A DNA stretch of 64,000 bases from Thioalkalivibrio sp. XN279 (lineage in GTDB: Bacteria > Pseudomonadota > Gammaproteobacteria > Steroidobacterales > XN24), in contig NZ_JAANBD010000027.1 of assembly GCF_011089885.1 (NCBI RefSeq), forward strand, positions 186,001 to 250,000. Reading direction: 5' to 3'. The notes under the pieces were generated by a model. It was not told where the DNA came from, searched no databases, and was given only the letters and a program-made list of their open reading frames with translations. Below are positions 41,236-49,016 of this stretch, piece after piece. Positions within the stretch are counted from its first letter, which is position 1; each line of letters starts with the position of its first letter. A program made the translations under genes and the position numbers.

Positions 41236-43578
41236 ATGAGATCTAAATGGACAATGGCAGCGACAGTAGCGCTGGCTGCCTTTCTTGGATTAGCCGGCTG
41301 TGAAGGCGATGACGGCGCCGACGGCGCACCTGGTGCTCCGGGTGCGGTCGGACCCGAAGGACCGCAGGGCCCTCCGGGCGAACCCGCAGCCACACTACCA
41401 ATTGAAACCTGCTCGGTCTGCCACAGCGAGGGCTCCTTTGCCTCCGCGCCGGCGGCGCATGAGCTCATGGACCTCGGAGCGTTTGACAACTTTGCAGTCA
41501 CGCCGGACGGTGCGGACCTGTTGGTGAGCTTCAGCGCCGAAGTTGACGGCGCGCCGGCTACCGATGCAACGTTCTATCGTGCGTATACCGGGGATGGTAC
41601 CTACCGCACGACCCTGACGGGCGAGATCAATGATGACCCGACGCTGTTCACCAATAATGGTGACGGCACCTACGAGATCAGGATCGTCAACGGCGTGGCC
41701 CGCTTCGGCGGCGAGAACCTTCGCTACCTGGCCATTCTGCGCACCGGCGCCAACGACCTCGAGGTCGTGGCCTACGGCGACTATCCGGCACCCCTTGGGC
41801 GCGCCGGCCTCGCCAGCAACCAGGCGTGTGTCGACTGCCATGGCGAGAGCGGGGAAGTCGGTCGCTTCGACCCGGAGAACCGCGGCGGGCATTACTCCGC
41901 GCCGATGACAGTTGACGCCTGTGTGGTCTGCCATCGCAGCGACGATCCGGAGACCCCGATCGTGACCTTGCCTGACGGAACTGTGGAAGGGGACGAGCGT
42001 CCGTCCTACGGCGCGATGGCCGAGATCATTCACGGCATCCACAACTCGCACAACTTCCCGGATGGCGAGTTCGTTTCGCGGCGCGACAACGTGTATGACG
42101 TCACCTACCCGACCTACATGACGAACTGCAGCGTCTGCCACAGCGACGAGACGATCGTTCCTGCGGTGGATGTTTCCGCGCTTGCGGCAGCAAACGCCAT
42201 GGAAGTCACGGGCCCTGGCTGCTTCACCTGCCACGGCGGCATGGACGGCTTCGACTTCACGGGCCTCGAGTTCCACCTGACGATTCCCGACCCGCTGACG
42301 GCGGACTGCGGCGCGTGCCATGACGGCTCGCTCGCGGGCGCGACGGTAGCTGCCTACCACAACGGTCTCGAGACCGAGCGCGGCGGCATCATCTTCAATG
42401 GTGCCGATACCTCCGTGGTGGAAGGTGCGAAGATCGACTGGCAGATTGAGGGTGTCGTCGACGACGGCACCAACCTAGCGATCTCCTGGACGGCGACCTA
42501 CAACGGCGTTGGCGTCAACCCGTGTAACGCAACCCCAGGCCCGACCGCTCCGGTGTTCTTCGCCGACGGTAATGGCAACCTGAGCATCCTGCGCGCCTAC
42601 GCGCAGGGCGGCGACTACATCATCGGCACCAATCCGAATGCCGCCGGTCAGCCCGGCAGCGCGGTCGGCGTCAACGTCGACAACACCACCTGCGCCAGCA
42701 ACGTGGCGACCACGGTGGTGCCGGTCGAAGACGTCGATGCCGAGTATGGCCGCGTGGCCATCCAGGGCAAGCCCCGCCTGCCGAGCGTTCTCGGTGGTGG
42801 CGAACTGATGGCGGTTCGCGCCTTCACGCCGACCTTCGAATGGGAGCTGGGCACGGACGATCCGGCGCCCGCGCGTCGCGCAGTCGTCGATAGCGGCGAA
42901 TGCCTGAAGTGCCATGTTGGTTCCATGTACCAGCACGGTGGTAACCGTGTCGACAATGTCGACATGTGCTATCTCTGCCACAACACGGCCGCCAACGACC
43001 AGTTCGTCCGCGTCGACACCTTCGACGTGGATGCCTCTGAGGCGTACGACGGCAAGGCCGGGCAGAACTTCGGCATGAAGGAAATGTTGCATGCCGTGCA
43101 TTCGGCCGGCGCGACTGGCGCCCCGATCGTGATCTACCGCGGTCGCGGCATCTACGCCTGGGGCGAGAGCACGGATCTGCTGCCTAACTGGCCTGGCTCG
43201 GGTCGCTTCCCGGTGTTCGGTTCGGACGACGGCACGGGCACCCCTGTGACCCAGAACCACACCTTCCATACCCCGACCTATCCGCGCGCGCTGAACGCCT
43301 GTGGCGCCTGCCACACGGAAGGCTTCGACATCCTGCCGAGCGCGCTCGAGGCGATGGCCTCGACGATCGAGACGGGTGACGAGCCCTTCGGCGACCAGGT
43401 CAACGACGTGCTCGAGGGTGCGCAGACATCCTCCTGCGTGACGTGCCACAGGGGCGACCTGGATGGCGTGTATAACTCGGCCGACGAGGCCGCGGTGAAG
43501 GGCCATGCGTACCAGAACGGCTGGGTCCCGCGGGAATTCCCCGAGGGTCGCCAGACGATCATCGACGCAGCCAAGTAG
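41236..43578 (+). CDS. decaheme c-type cytochrome lipoprotein, OmcA/MtrC family (copy 2)
   Basis: 780 aa. Signal MRSKWTMAATVALAAFLG, lipobox LAGC (Cys22), collagen-like GADGAPGAPGAVGPEG. Ten heme sites: CSVCH, CVDCH, CVVCH, CSVCH, CFTCH, CGACH, CLKCH, CYLCH, CGACH and CVTCH. The C-terminal half is almost the same as copy 3 while residues 45-230 differ strongly. ATG 41236 follows GGAGGGAAC. It would carry electrons at or on the outer membrane; the terminal acceptor is not known. Confidence 0.92.
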   Translation: MRSKWTMAATVALAAFLGLAGCEGDDGADGAPGAPGAVGPEGPQGPPGEPAATLPIETCSVCHSEGSFASAPAAHELMDLGAFDNFAVTPDGADLLVSFSAEVDGAPATDATFYRAYTGDGTYRTTLTGEINDDPTLFTNNGDGTYEIRIVNGVARFGGENLRYLAILRTGANDLEVVAYGDYPAPLGRAGLASNQACVDCHGESGEVGRFDPENRGGHYSAPMTVDACVVCHRSDDPETPIVTLPDGTVEGDERPSYGAMAEIIHGIHNSHNFPDGEFVSRRDNVYDVTYPTYMTNCSVCHSDETIVPAVDVSALAAANAMEVTGPGCFTCHGGMDGFDFTGLEFHLTIPDPLTADCGACHDGSLAGATVAAYHNGLETERGGIIFNGADTSVVEGAKIDWQIEGVVDDGTNLAISWTATYNGVGVNPCNATPGPTAPVFFADGNGNLSILRAYAQGGDYIIGTNPNAAGQPGSAVGVNVDNTTCASNVATTVVPVEDVDAEYGRVAIQGKPRLPSVLGGGELMAVRAFTPTFEWELGTDDPAPARRAVVDSGECLKCHVGSMYQHGGNRVDNVDMCYLCHNTAANDQFVRVDTFDVDASEAYDGKAGQNFGMKEMLHAVHSAGATGAPIVIYRGRGIYAWGESTDLLPNWPGSGRFPVFGSDDGTGTPVTQNHTFHTPTYPRALNACGACHTEGFDILPSALEAMASTIETGDEPFGDQVNDVLEGAQTSSCVTCHRGDLDGVYNSADEAAVKGHAYQNGWVPREFPEGRQTIIDAAK
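43000..43184 (+). repeat. 185-bp tract identical to decaheme gene 3
   Basis: Identical base for base, third codon positions included, to 45556-45740. Bounded by mismatches at 42999/45555 and 43185/45741. It covers the segment between hemes 8 and 9. Such a tract inside otherwise diverged paralogs points to recent gene conversion. Confidence 0.85.
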
Positions 43579-43589
43579 CCCAGGGCAAG

Positions 43590-43613
43590 GGGATGGGCCT
43601 CCGGGCCCATCCC
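43590..43613 (+). other. conserved 3'-UTR hairpin of decaheme gene 2
   Basis: 9-bp stem GGGATGGGC/GCCCATCCC starting 12 nt after the stop. Same position as the hairpin of genes 1 and 3 but with a different stem sequence, including a paired A-T/T-A change. Confidence 0.7.
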
Positions 43614-43639
43614 ACCCCCAACGAAAAGAAGAAAAGTTT

Positions 43640-43670
43640 ACGGCCGGGAGATCACTCTCCCGGCCGTTTT
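43640..43670 (+). terminator. intrinsic terminator after decaheme gene 2
   Basis: 12-bp stem ACGGCCGGGAGA/TCTCCCGGCCGT with loop TCAC, followed by TTTTCTATT. The gene-free stretch 43579-43905 contains this terminator, the gene 2 3' hairpin, and the promoter and leader of gene 3. Confidence 0.88.
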
Positions 43671-43768
43671 CTATTGGGCGACGAGGATGCTCGCTGACCA
43701 GGATTCAGCCGCTCCGGCACAGCCCTCACCTGCCAGACTTTTACACTGATTCTCATTAGCGATAAGGG

Positions 43769-43813
43769 TGCGTAATTCTCCTGATTGGATAACCAGAAAA
43801 ACAGTCGCACGAT
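43769..43813 (+). promoter_or_regulatory. shared promoter block of decaheme gene 3
   Basis: TGCGTAATTCTCCTGATTGG-AT (43769-43790), 17-bp spacer, CACGAT (43808-43813), then 9 nt to the folded leader. The spacer is unrelated in sequence to those of genes 1 and 2, so the two motifs stand out as conserved. Confidence 0.6.
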
Positions 43814-43822
43814 TTTTTGTAC

Positions 43823-43863
43823 GCATTCCGCCGGGGAGGCTCCAGGAGAGCAAGCCGGGATGT
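43823..43863 (+). promoter_or_regulatory. structured 5'-UTR element of decaheme gene 3
   Basis: Outer arms GCATTCCG (43823-43830) and CGGGATGT (43856-43863) pair over 8 bp with two G-U pairs. Inner hairpin GCTC-CAGGA-GAGC. Ends 42 nt before the ATG. Confidence 0.58.
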
Positions 43864-43905
43864 GTTCTTAACAGGGGACGCGTCCAAGTCCCTCTGGAGG
43901 CAACA

Positions 43906-46134
43906 ATGAAATCGAAATATACGCTGGCAGCCACGCTTGCGCTTGCTGCCGTTCTTGCATTGGCCGGCTGTGAAGGCGATGACGGCGCCGATGGCGCACC
44001 CGGTGCGCCGGGCGCGGTCGGGCCTGAAGGACCGCAGGGCCCTCCGGGCGAACCTGCAGCCAGTCTCCCCATCGAATCCTGCACTGTATGTCATAGTGAA
44101 GGCTCTTTTGCCGACGCCGGCGCCTCGCATGCTGTAACCGGCATAGCGACGGTGAGCGACGTAGGGTTCGCAGATGTCGCCGGCGACCTGGTCGTCAGCT
44201 ACACCCTGCTGATCGACGGCGAGCCTGTCGAAGATTTCACGGTGACGGACTCCGACTACATCTTCGCGGACGGCATTACGCTGCCTGCAGGCGCCGAAGA
44301 CCCGGTATCCCTGGGCGGCGGCGACTACACCATCACGATCCCCGGCGGCGTGGCTGCTGCGGGCGAAGCCGCCCGCTTCTTCCTGCGAGTGACGAACGGC
44401 ATGACGAGAGCCGTGGTGTCGGGCGATTTCCCGGCTGCCGCGCTCCCGGACATCGCCAGCGATGCCTCCTGCGGCGACTGCCATGGTCCGAAAGGGCTGA
44501 CAGTCCATGCATCTTTTGGCTACCCGGGGATGGAATCGTCCGAATGCGTCGTGTGCCACAAGGCTGAAGGCGGCCTGCCGTTCCTCAACTTCGAGGACAG
44601 CTACGTCGGCCTGATCCACGGCATCCACAATGCGCACAACTTCCCCGAAGGCTTCTACGCCTACGGCGAAGACGAGTTCGAAACCACCTATCCGACCTAC
44701 ATGACCAACTGCAGCGTCTGCCATAGCGAAGCGCCGCAGCTTGCTGCAGCCAATTCCATGCCGGTCACGGGCGCAGGCTGCTTCACATGCCATGGCGGCA
44801 TGGACGGCTTCGACTTCACGGGCCTGGAGTTCCACCTGACCATCCCCGATCCGCTGACGGCGAATTGCGGTCAGTGCCATGACGGCTCGCTGGCGGGTGC
44901 AGACGTCACCGCCTATCACAATGGCCTGACTACGGAACGCGGCGGCATTATCTTCGATGGCGTCGACACCTCCGTGGTCGAAGGCGACAAGATCGACTGG
45001 CAGATCACCGGCGTCGTCGACGACGGCGTCGAGCTGGCGATCTCCTGGACGGCCACCTACGAGGGAACTGGCGTCAACCCGTGTAACGCCACCGCAGGCC
45101 CCGGCGCCCCGGTGTTCTTCGCCGACGGCAGTGGCAACCTGAGCATCCTGCGCAACTACGCGCAGGGCGGCGACTACATCCTCGGGACCGACCCGGATGC
45201 CGCCGGCCAGCCCGGCAGCGCCGTCGGCGTCAACGTCGACAACACCACCTGCGCCAGCAACGTGGCGACCACGGTGGTGCCGGTCGAAGAGACCGATGCC
45301 ATGTATGGCCGCGTGGCCATCCAGGGCAAGCCGCGTGTACCGAGCGCGCTCGGCACCGGGCTGATGGCGGTTCGCGCCTTCACGCCGACCTTCGACTGGG
45401 AGATCGGGACCGACGATGCAGCGCCTGCGCGTCGCGAAGTCGTTGACTCTGGCCTGTGCCTGAAGTGCCATGTCGGCTCCATGTACCAGCACGGTGGTAA
45501 CCGTGTCGACAACGTCGACATGTGCTATCTCTGCCACAACACGGCCGCCAACGATCAGTTCGTCCGCGTCGACACCTTCGACGTGGATGCCTCTGAGGCG
45601 TACGACGGCAAGGCCGGGCAGAACTTCGGCATGAAGGAAATGTTGCATGCCGTGCATTCGGCCGGCGCGACTGGCGCCCCGATCGTGATCTACCGCGGTC
45701 GCGGCATCTACGCCTGGGGCGAGAGCACGGATCTGCTGCCCAACTGGCCGGGCTCGGGTCGCTTCCCGGTGTTCGGTTCGGATGATGGCACTGGGACACC
45801 TGTGACCCAGAACCACACCTTCCACACCCCGACCTATCCGCGCGCGCTGAACGATTGCGGCGCCTGCCACGTGGAAGGCTTCGACATCCTGCCGAGCGCG
45901 CTCGAGGCGATGGCCTCGACGATCGAGACGGGTGACGAGCCCTTCGGTGACCAGGTCAACGACATACTCGAGGGTGCGCAGACATCCTCCTGCGTGACCT
46001 GCCACAGGGGCGACGGCGATGGCGTGTATGACCCGGCCGACGAGGCTGCCGTGAAGGGTCATGCGTACCAGAACAGCTGGGTCCCGCGGGAGTTCCCCGA
46101 GGGTCGCCAGACGATCATCGACGCAGTGAAGTAA
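43906..46134 (+). CDS. decaheme c-type cytochrome lipoprotein, OmcA/MtrC family (copy 3)
   Basis: 742 aa. Signal MKSKYTLAATLALAAVLA, lipobox LAGC (Cys22), collagen-like repeat shared with copy 2. Ten heme sites: CTVCH, CGDCH, CVVCH, CSVCH, CFTCH, CGQCH, CLKCH, CYLCH, CGACH and CVTCH. The N-terminal domain is the most divergent of the three, which suggests a different partner or substrate surface. GGAGG lies 8 nt before the ATG. Has its own promoter, leader and terminator, so it is not simply read through from copy 2. Confidence 0.92.
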   Translation: MKSKYTLAATLALAAVLALAGCEGDDGADGAPGAPGAVGPEGPQGPPGEPAASLPIESCTVCHSEGSFADAGASHAVTGIATVSDVGFADVAGDLVVSYTLLIDGEPVEDFTVTDSDYIFADGITLPAGAEDPVSLGGGDYTITIPGGVAAAGEAARFFLRVTNGMTRAVVSGDFPAAALPDIASDASCGDCHGPKGLTVHASFGYPGMESSECVVCHKAEGGLPFLNFEDSYVGLIHGIHNAHNFPEGFYAYGEDEFETTYPTYMTNCSVCHSEAPQLAAANSMPVTGAGCFTCHGGMDGFDFTGLEFHLTIPDPLTANCGQCHDGSLAGADVTAYHNGLTTERGGIIFDGVDTSVVEGDKIDWQITGVVDDGVELAISWTATYEGTGVNPCNATAGPGAPVFFADGSGNLSILRNYAQGGDYILGTDPDAAGQPGSAVGVNVDNTTCASNVATTVVPVEETDAMYGRVAIQGKPRVPSALGTGLMAVRAFTPTFDWEIGTDDAAPARREVVDSGLCLKCHVGSMYQHGGNRVDNVDMCYLCHNTAANDQFVRVDTFDVDASEAYDGKAGQNFGMKEMLHAVHSAGATGAPIVIYRGRGIYAWGESTDLLPNWPGSGRFPVFGSDDGTGTPVTQNHTFHTPTYPRALNDCGACHVEGFDILPSALEAMASTIETGDEPFGDQVNDILEGAQTSSCVTCHRGDGDGVYDPADEAAVKGHAYQNSWVPREFPEGRQTIIDAVK
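45556..45740 (+). repeat. 185-bp tract identical to decaheme gene 2
   Basis: Partner of 43000-43184; see the entry for that tract. The two lie in the same orientation 2556 bp apart. Confidence 0.85.
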
Positions 46135-46223
46135 CAATCGGACCAAGGGGTGGGCCCTTCGGGTCACCCCGACGACCGAAAAGAAGAAAGACATTACGGC
46201 CGGGAGATTGCTCTCCCGGCCGT
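46056..46223. repeat. right arm of inverted repeat around the decaheme cluster
   Basis: About 168 bp: the last codons of gene 3 and its 3' UTR through the terminator stem. Inverted partner of 38571-38736. The arms face each other across 7.3 kb. Confidence 0.8.
46147..46170 (+). other. conserved 3'-UTR hairpin of decaheme gene 3
   Basis: GGGGTGGGCCC-TTC-GGGTCACCCC: six outer pairs GGGGTG/CACCCC and an imperfect inner part. Corresponds to the hairpins after genes 1 and 2. Confidence 0.65.
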
Positions 46224-46230
46224 TTTTTTT
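46196..46230 (+). terminator. intrinsic terminator after decaheme gene 3
   Basis: 12-bp stem ACGGCCGGGAGA/TCTCCCGGCCGT with loop TTGC and a run of eight T. The strongest of the three related terminators. It separates the cluster from the convergent his operon. Confidence 0.92.
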
Positions 46231-46275
46231 GCCCCGAGCCAGTCCGACTGGCGGTGGCGCGGTGTTGACCCGGCG

Positions 46276-46881
46276 TCAGCGCCGCCGCGCCGCCAGCTTC
46301 ACCATCAGGTCCTCGAGAGACAGGCCGCGGATGCGCAGCAGTACCAGCAGGTGGAACACCAGGTCGGCGGACTCCTCGGCCAGCCCATCGTCGTCCCGGG
46401 TCACGGCGGCCAGGGCGGTCTCGACGCCCTCCTCGCCCACCTTCTGTGCGGCCCGGGTGACGCCCGCGGCCGCCAGCTTCGCCACGTAGCTTTCCTCGGG
46501 CCGCTGCGCGAGCCGCCCGTCGATCACGGCCTCCAGATCATCCAGCAGCGTGGCACTGAGCTCCTCGCCGAAGCAGGTCACGGTGCCGCGGTGGCAGGTC
46601 GGACCGGACGGCTCGGCACGGACCAGGAGCGTGTCGCCGTCGCAGTCGGCGCGGATTTCCGTCACCTTGAGCGTGTTGCCCGAGGTCTCGCCCTTGCGCC
46701 ACAGGCGCTCCCTGCTGCGGCTGAAGAACACGGCCTCACCGACGCTGAGCGTGCGCTCGTAGGCATCGCGGTTCATGTAGCCGAGCATCAGCACGCGACC
46801 CGTGGTCGCGTCCTGCACGATGGCCGGCACGAGCCCGCCGCTCTTCTTCCAGTCGATACTGTCGCTCGCAGGCGCTCTCAT
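46276..46881 (-). CDS. hisI: bifunctional phosphoribosyl-AMP cyclohydrolase / phosphoribosyl-ATP pyrophosphatase
   Basis: 201-aa HisIE fusion for steps 2 and 3 of histidine synthesis. The HisI half has [36 protein letters not shown] and zinc-ligand cysteines in DCDGDTL and CHRG. The HisE half has [20 protein letters not shown] and [14 protein letters not shown]. Last gene of the his operon; overlaps the hisF stop. Confidence 0.95.
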   Translation of the reverse strand: MRAPASDSIDWKKSGGLVPAIVQDATTGRVLMLGYMNRDAYERTLSVGEAVFFSRSRERLWRKGETSGNTLKVTEIRADCDGDTLLVRAEPSGPTCHRGTVTCFGEELSATLLDDLEAVIDGRLAQRPEESYVAKLAAAGVTRAAQKVGEEGVETALAAVTRDDDGLAEESADLVFHLLVLLRIRGLSLEDLMVKLAARRR

Positions 46882-47663
46882 AGCCTCACCTCGATGCCGT
46901 TCTCGGCCAGCAGCTGTTTCAGGTCCGGGATCGGAATCTGCCCGGAATGGAACACTGTCGCGGCCAGCGCGCCGTCCACGCGTGCACGGTGGAACACGTC
47001 GACGAAATGCTCCGGCGCGCCGGCGCCACCCGAGGCAATGAGCGGCACCATGCAGGCCTCGCGCACTGCCGCCAGCTGCTCGACGTCGTAACCGTTGCGC
47101 ACCCCGTCGGAGTCCATGCAGTTGAGCACGATCTCGCCGGCGCCGCGGTCCTGCACCTCGCGCACCCAGTCGAGGGTGGCGCGGCGGCCGTAGCGCGTGC
47201 GTTCCGGATCACCGGTGTGGCTGGCGACCTGCCAGGCCCTGCCCGCGGCGGTCCCGTCGTCCTCGCGCCGGCTGTCGATGCCGATCACCACGCACTGGCT
47301 GCCGAAGCGGCGCGCCAGCGCGTCGATCAGCGACGGGTCCTCGAGCGCAGGGGTGTTGATGCTGATCTTGTCGGCGCCGTCGGCCAGCACGCCCTCGGCC
47401 GTGGCCAGGTCGCGGATGCCGCCGGCGACGCAGAAAGGGATGTCGAGCAGCTCGGCGACCCGCGTCACCCAGCTGCGGTCCACGCTGCGACCGCCGGGGC
47501 TGGCCGTGATGTCGTAGAACACCAGCTCGTCGGCGCCCTCGTCGCGGTAGCGCCCGGCCAGCTCCAGGATCCCGCCCATGTCGCGATGGTCGCGGAAGCG
47601 CACGCCCTTGACGACGCGACCGTCGCGCACGTCCAGGCAGGGGATTATGCGTTTGGCAAGAAT
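46878..47663 (-). CDS. hisF: imidazole glycerol phosphate synthase cyclase subunit
   Basis: 261-aa TIM barrel that pairs with HisH. Starts [20 protein letters not shown], with catalytic Asp in CLDV and a second in VIGIDSRR. Families begin [12 protein letters not shown]; here the M position is ATT. GAGGAG at 47672-47677 sits 8 nt upstream, and no ATG, GTG or TTG in the frame is near, so an AUU start is the best reading. The frame overlaps the hisA end by 19 bp. Confidence 0.9.
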   Translation of the reverse strand: MLAKRIIPCLDVRDGRVVKGVRFRDHRDMGGILELAGRYRDEGADELVFYDITASPGGRSVDRSWVTRVAELLDIPFCVAGGIRDLATAEGVLADGADKISINTPALEDPSLIDALARRFGSQCVVIGIDSRREDDGTAAGRAWQVASHTGDPERTRYGRRATLDWVREVQDRGAGEIVLNCMDSDGVRNGYDVEQLAAVREACMVPLIASGGAGAPEHFVDVFHRARVDGALAATVFHSGQIPIPDLKQLLAENGIEVRL

Positions 47664-48391
47664 GTGCGGATCTCCTCGTCGCTGATGCGGCCGTCCAACA
47701 GGGCCTTGCCGATGATGGCGCCGCTCGCCCCGGTGGCGCGAAGCGCCTCGACGTCGCGGATGTCGCGCACGCCGCCCGAGGCCTGCAGCTGCAGGGCCGG
47801 AAAACGCCGCATGCATTCGGCGTACAGCTCCAAATTGGGCCCGGCCATGGCGCCGTCGCGCGCCACGTCGGTGCACAGCACGTTGAGCGGGCCGAGGCCC
47901 GCGTAGGACTCGATCGCGTCCCACAGCGACAGGCCCGCGTCCTCGGTCCAACCACGCGTGCGCAGCCACGGCGTGCCAGCCTCGTCGAGCTGCACGTCGA
48001 AGGCCAGCACGATGCGTTCGGGGCCGAATGCCTCGAACCAGCCGCGCACTTCCGCCGGCTGTTCCGCGGCGGTGCTGCCGACGACCACGCGGCCGACCTG
48101 CAGCGCGAGCACGGCCGCGACGTCGTCCCGGCCGCGGATGCCCCCGCCGACCTGCACACGGCCGGGCGCCAGCGCCGCCATGCGGCCGATGATCTCGCGA
48201 TTGCCGCCGGCGCCGGCGCGGGCGCCGTCGAGGTCGACCACGTGCAGCCACTCCACGCCCAGCGCAAGGTAACGCGAAGCCAGCGCCACGGGGTCCTGGG
48301 CGTATTCCGACACGCGGTCGAAGCGGCCCTGGTAGAGGCGCACGCAGCCGCCGTCCTTGAGGTCGATCGCGGGGATGGGTTGCAGGCTCAC
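47645..48391 (-). CDS. hisA: ProFAR isomerase
   Basis: 248-aa TIM barrel. [21 protein letters not shown] at the N-terminus holds the catalytic Asp; the second is in [17 protein letters not shown] start at 48391; the frame is open upstream inside hisH, but homology begins here. It lies 13 bp after hisH. Confidence 0.94.
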   Translation of the reverse strand: MSLQPIPAIDLKDGGCVRLYQGRFDRVSEYAQDPVALASRYLALGVEWLHVVDLDGARAGAGGNREIIGRMAALAPGRVQVGGGIRGRDDVAAVLALQVGRVVVGSTAAEQPAEVRGWFEAFGPERIVLAFDVQLDEAGTPWLRTRGWTEDAGLSLWDAIESYAGLGPLNVLCTDVARDGAMAGPNLELYAECMRRFPALQLQASGGVRDIRDVEALRATGASGAIIGKALLDGRISDEEIRTFLPNA

Positions 48392-48404
48392 GTCGTCGTC
48401 CGGG

Positions 48405-49016
48405 TCACAGGGCGAGGAAATTCTGCAGCACCCGCGCGCCGGCCGGGCCGGAACGCTCGGGATGGAACTGCGCACCGTGGAAATTGCCGTGGGACACGGC
48501 GGCAGTGAACTCGCCGCCGTAATCCGCCACCGCCACGGTGTCGGGCCCGACGGGCGCGGCGTAGCCGTGCACGTAGTAGAAATGCGCCGCACCCGGCAGC
48601 CCGGCGAACAACGGGCTGTCGGCGGCGAGGCTGGTCAGGTTCCAGCCCATGTGCGGCACCGGCCGGTCCGGCGCCGCCGGGATCTTCTCCACCCGCCCCG
48701 GCACCAGCCCGAGGCAGGCGCGCCCGCCGTCTTCGGCCGAGTATTCGAACAGCAGCTGCATGCCCAGGCAGATACCCAGCACCGGCTGCGTCAACCCGCG
48801 CACGAGATCCGCAAGGCCGCGCTCCTCCAGCCGGCGCATGGCGTCGTCGGCAGCGCCCACGCCCGGCAGGAACACGTGGCTGGCGCTGGTAATCAGCCCG
48901 GGGTCGGCCGTCAGCGGCGCATTGCAACCGATGCGCCCGAGCGCGAAGCGCAGCGAGCTGATGTTGGCGCCGCCGGAATCGACGATGACGGGGCCGGCGG
49001 CGGGGCCGCCGCTCAT
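48405..49016 (-). CDS. hisH: imidazole glycerol phosphate synthase glutaminase subunit
   Basis: 203-aa class I glutamine amidotransferase. Nucleophile Cys in GICLGMQLLFEYS; His and Glu in NFHGAQFHPERSG. N-terminal VIVDSGGANISSLRFALG is usual. Supplies ammonia to HisF. ATG overlaps the hisB stop (ATGA). Confidence 0.95.
   Translation of the reverse strand: MSGGPAAGPVIVDSGGANISSLRFALGRIGCNAPLTADPGLITSASHVFLPGVGAADDAMRRLEERGLADLVRGLTQPVLGICLGMQLLFEYSAEDGGRACLGLVPGRVEKIPAAPDRPVPHMGWNLTSLAADSPLFAGLPGAAHFYYVHGYAAPVGPDTVAVADYGGEFTAAVSHGNFHGAQFHPERSGPAGARVLQNFLAL

Noticed and set aside
43769-46134. Decaheme gene 3 as a decayed copy
   Set aside because: All ten CXXCH motifs, the lipobox, the promoter and the terminator are intact, and the frame is unbroken.
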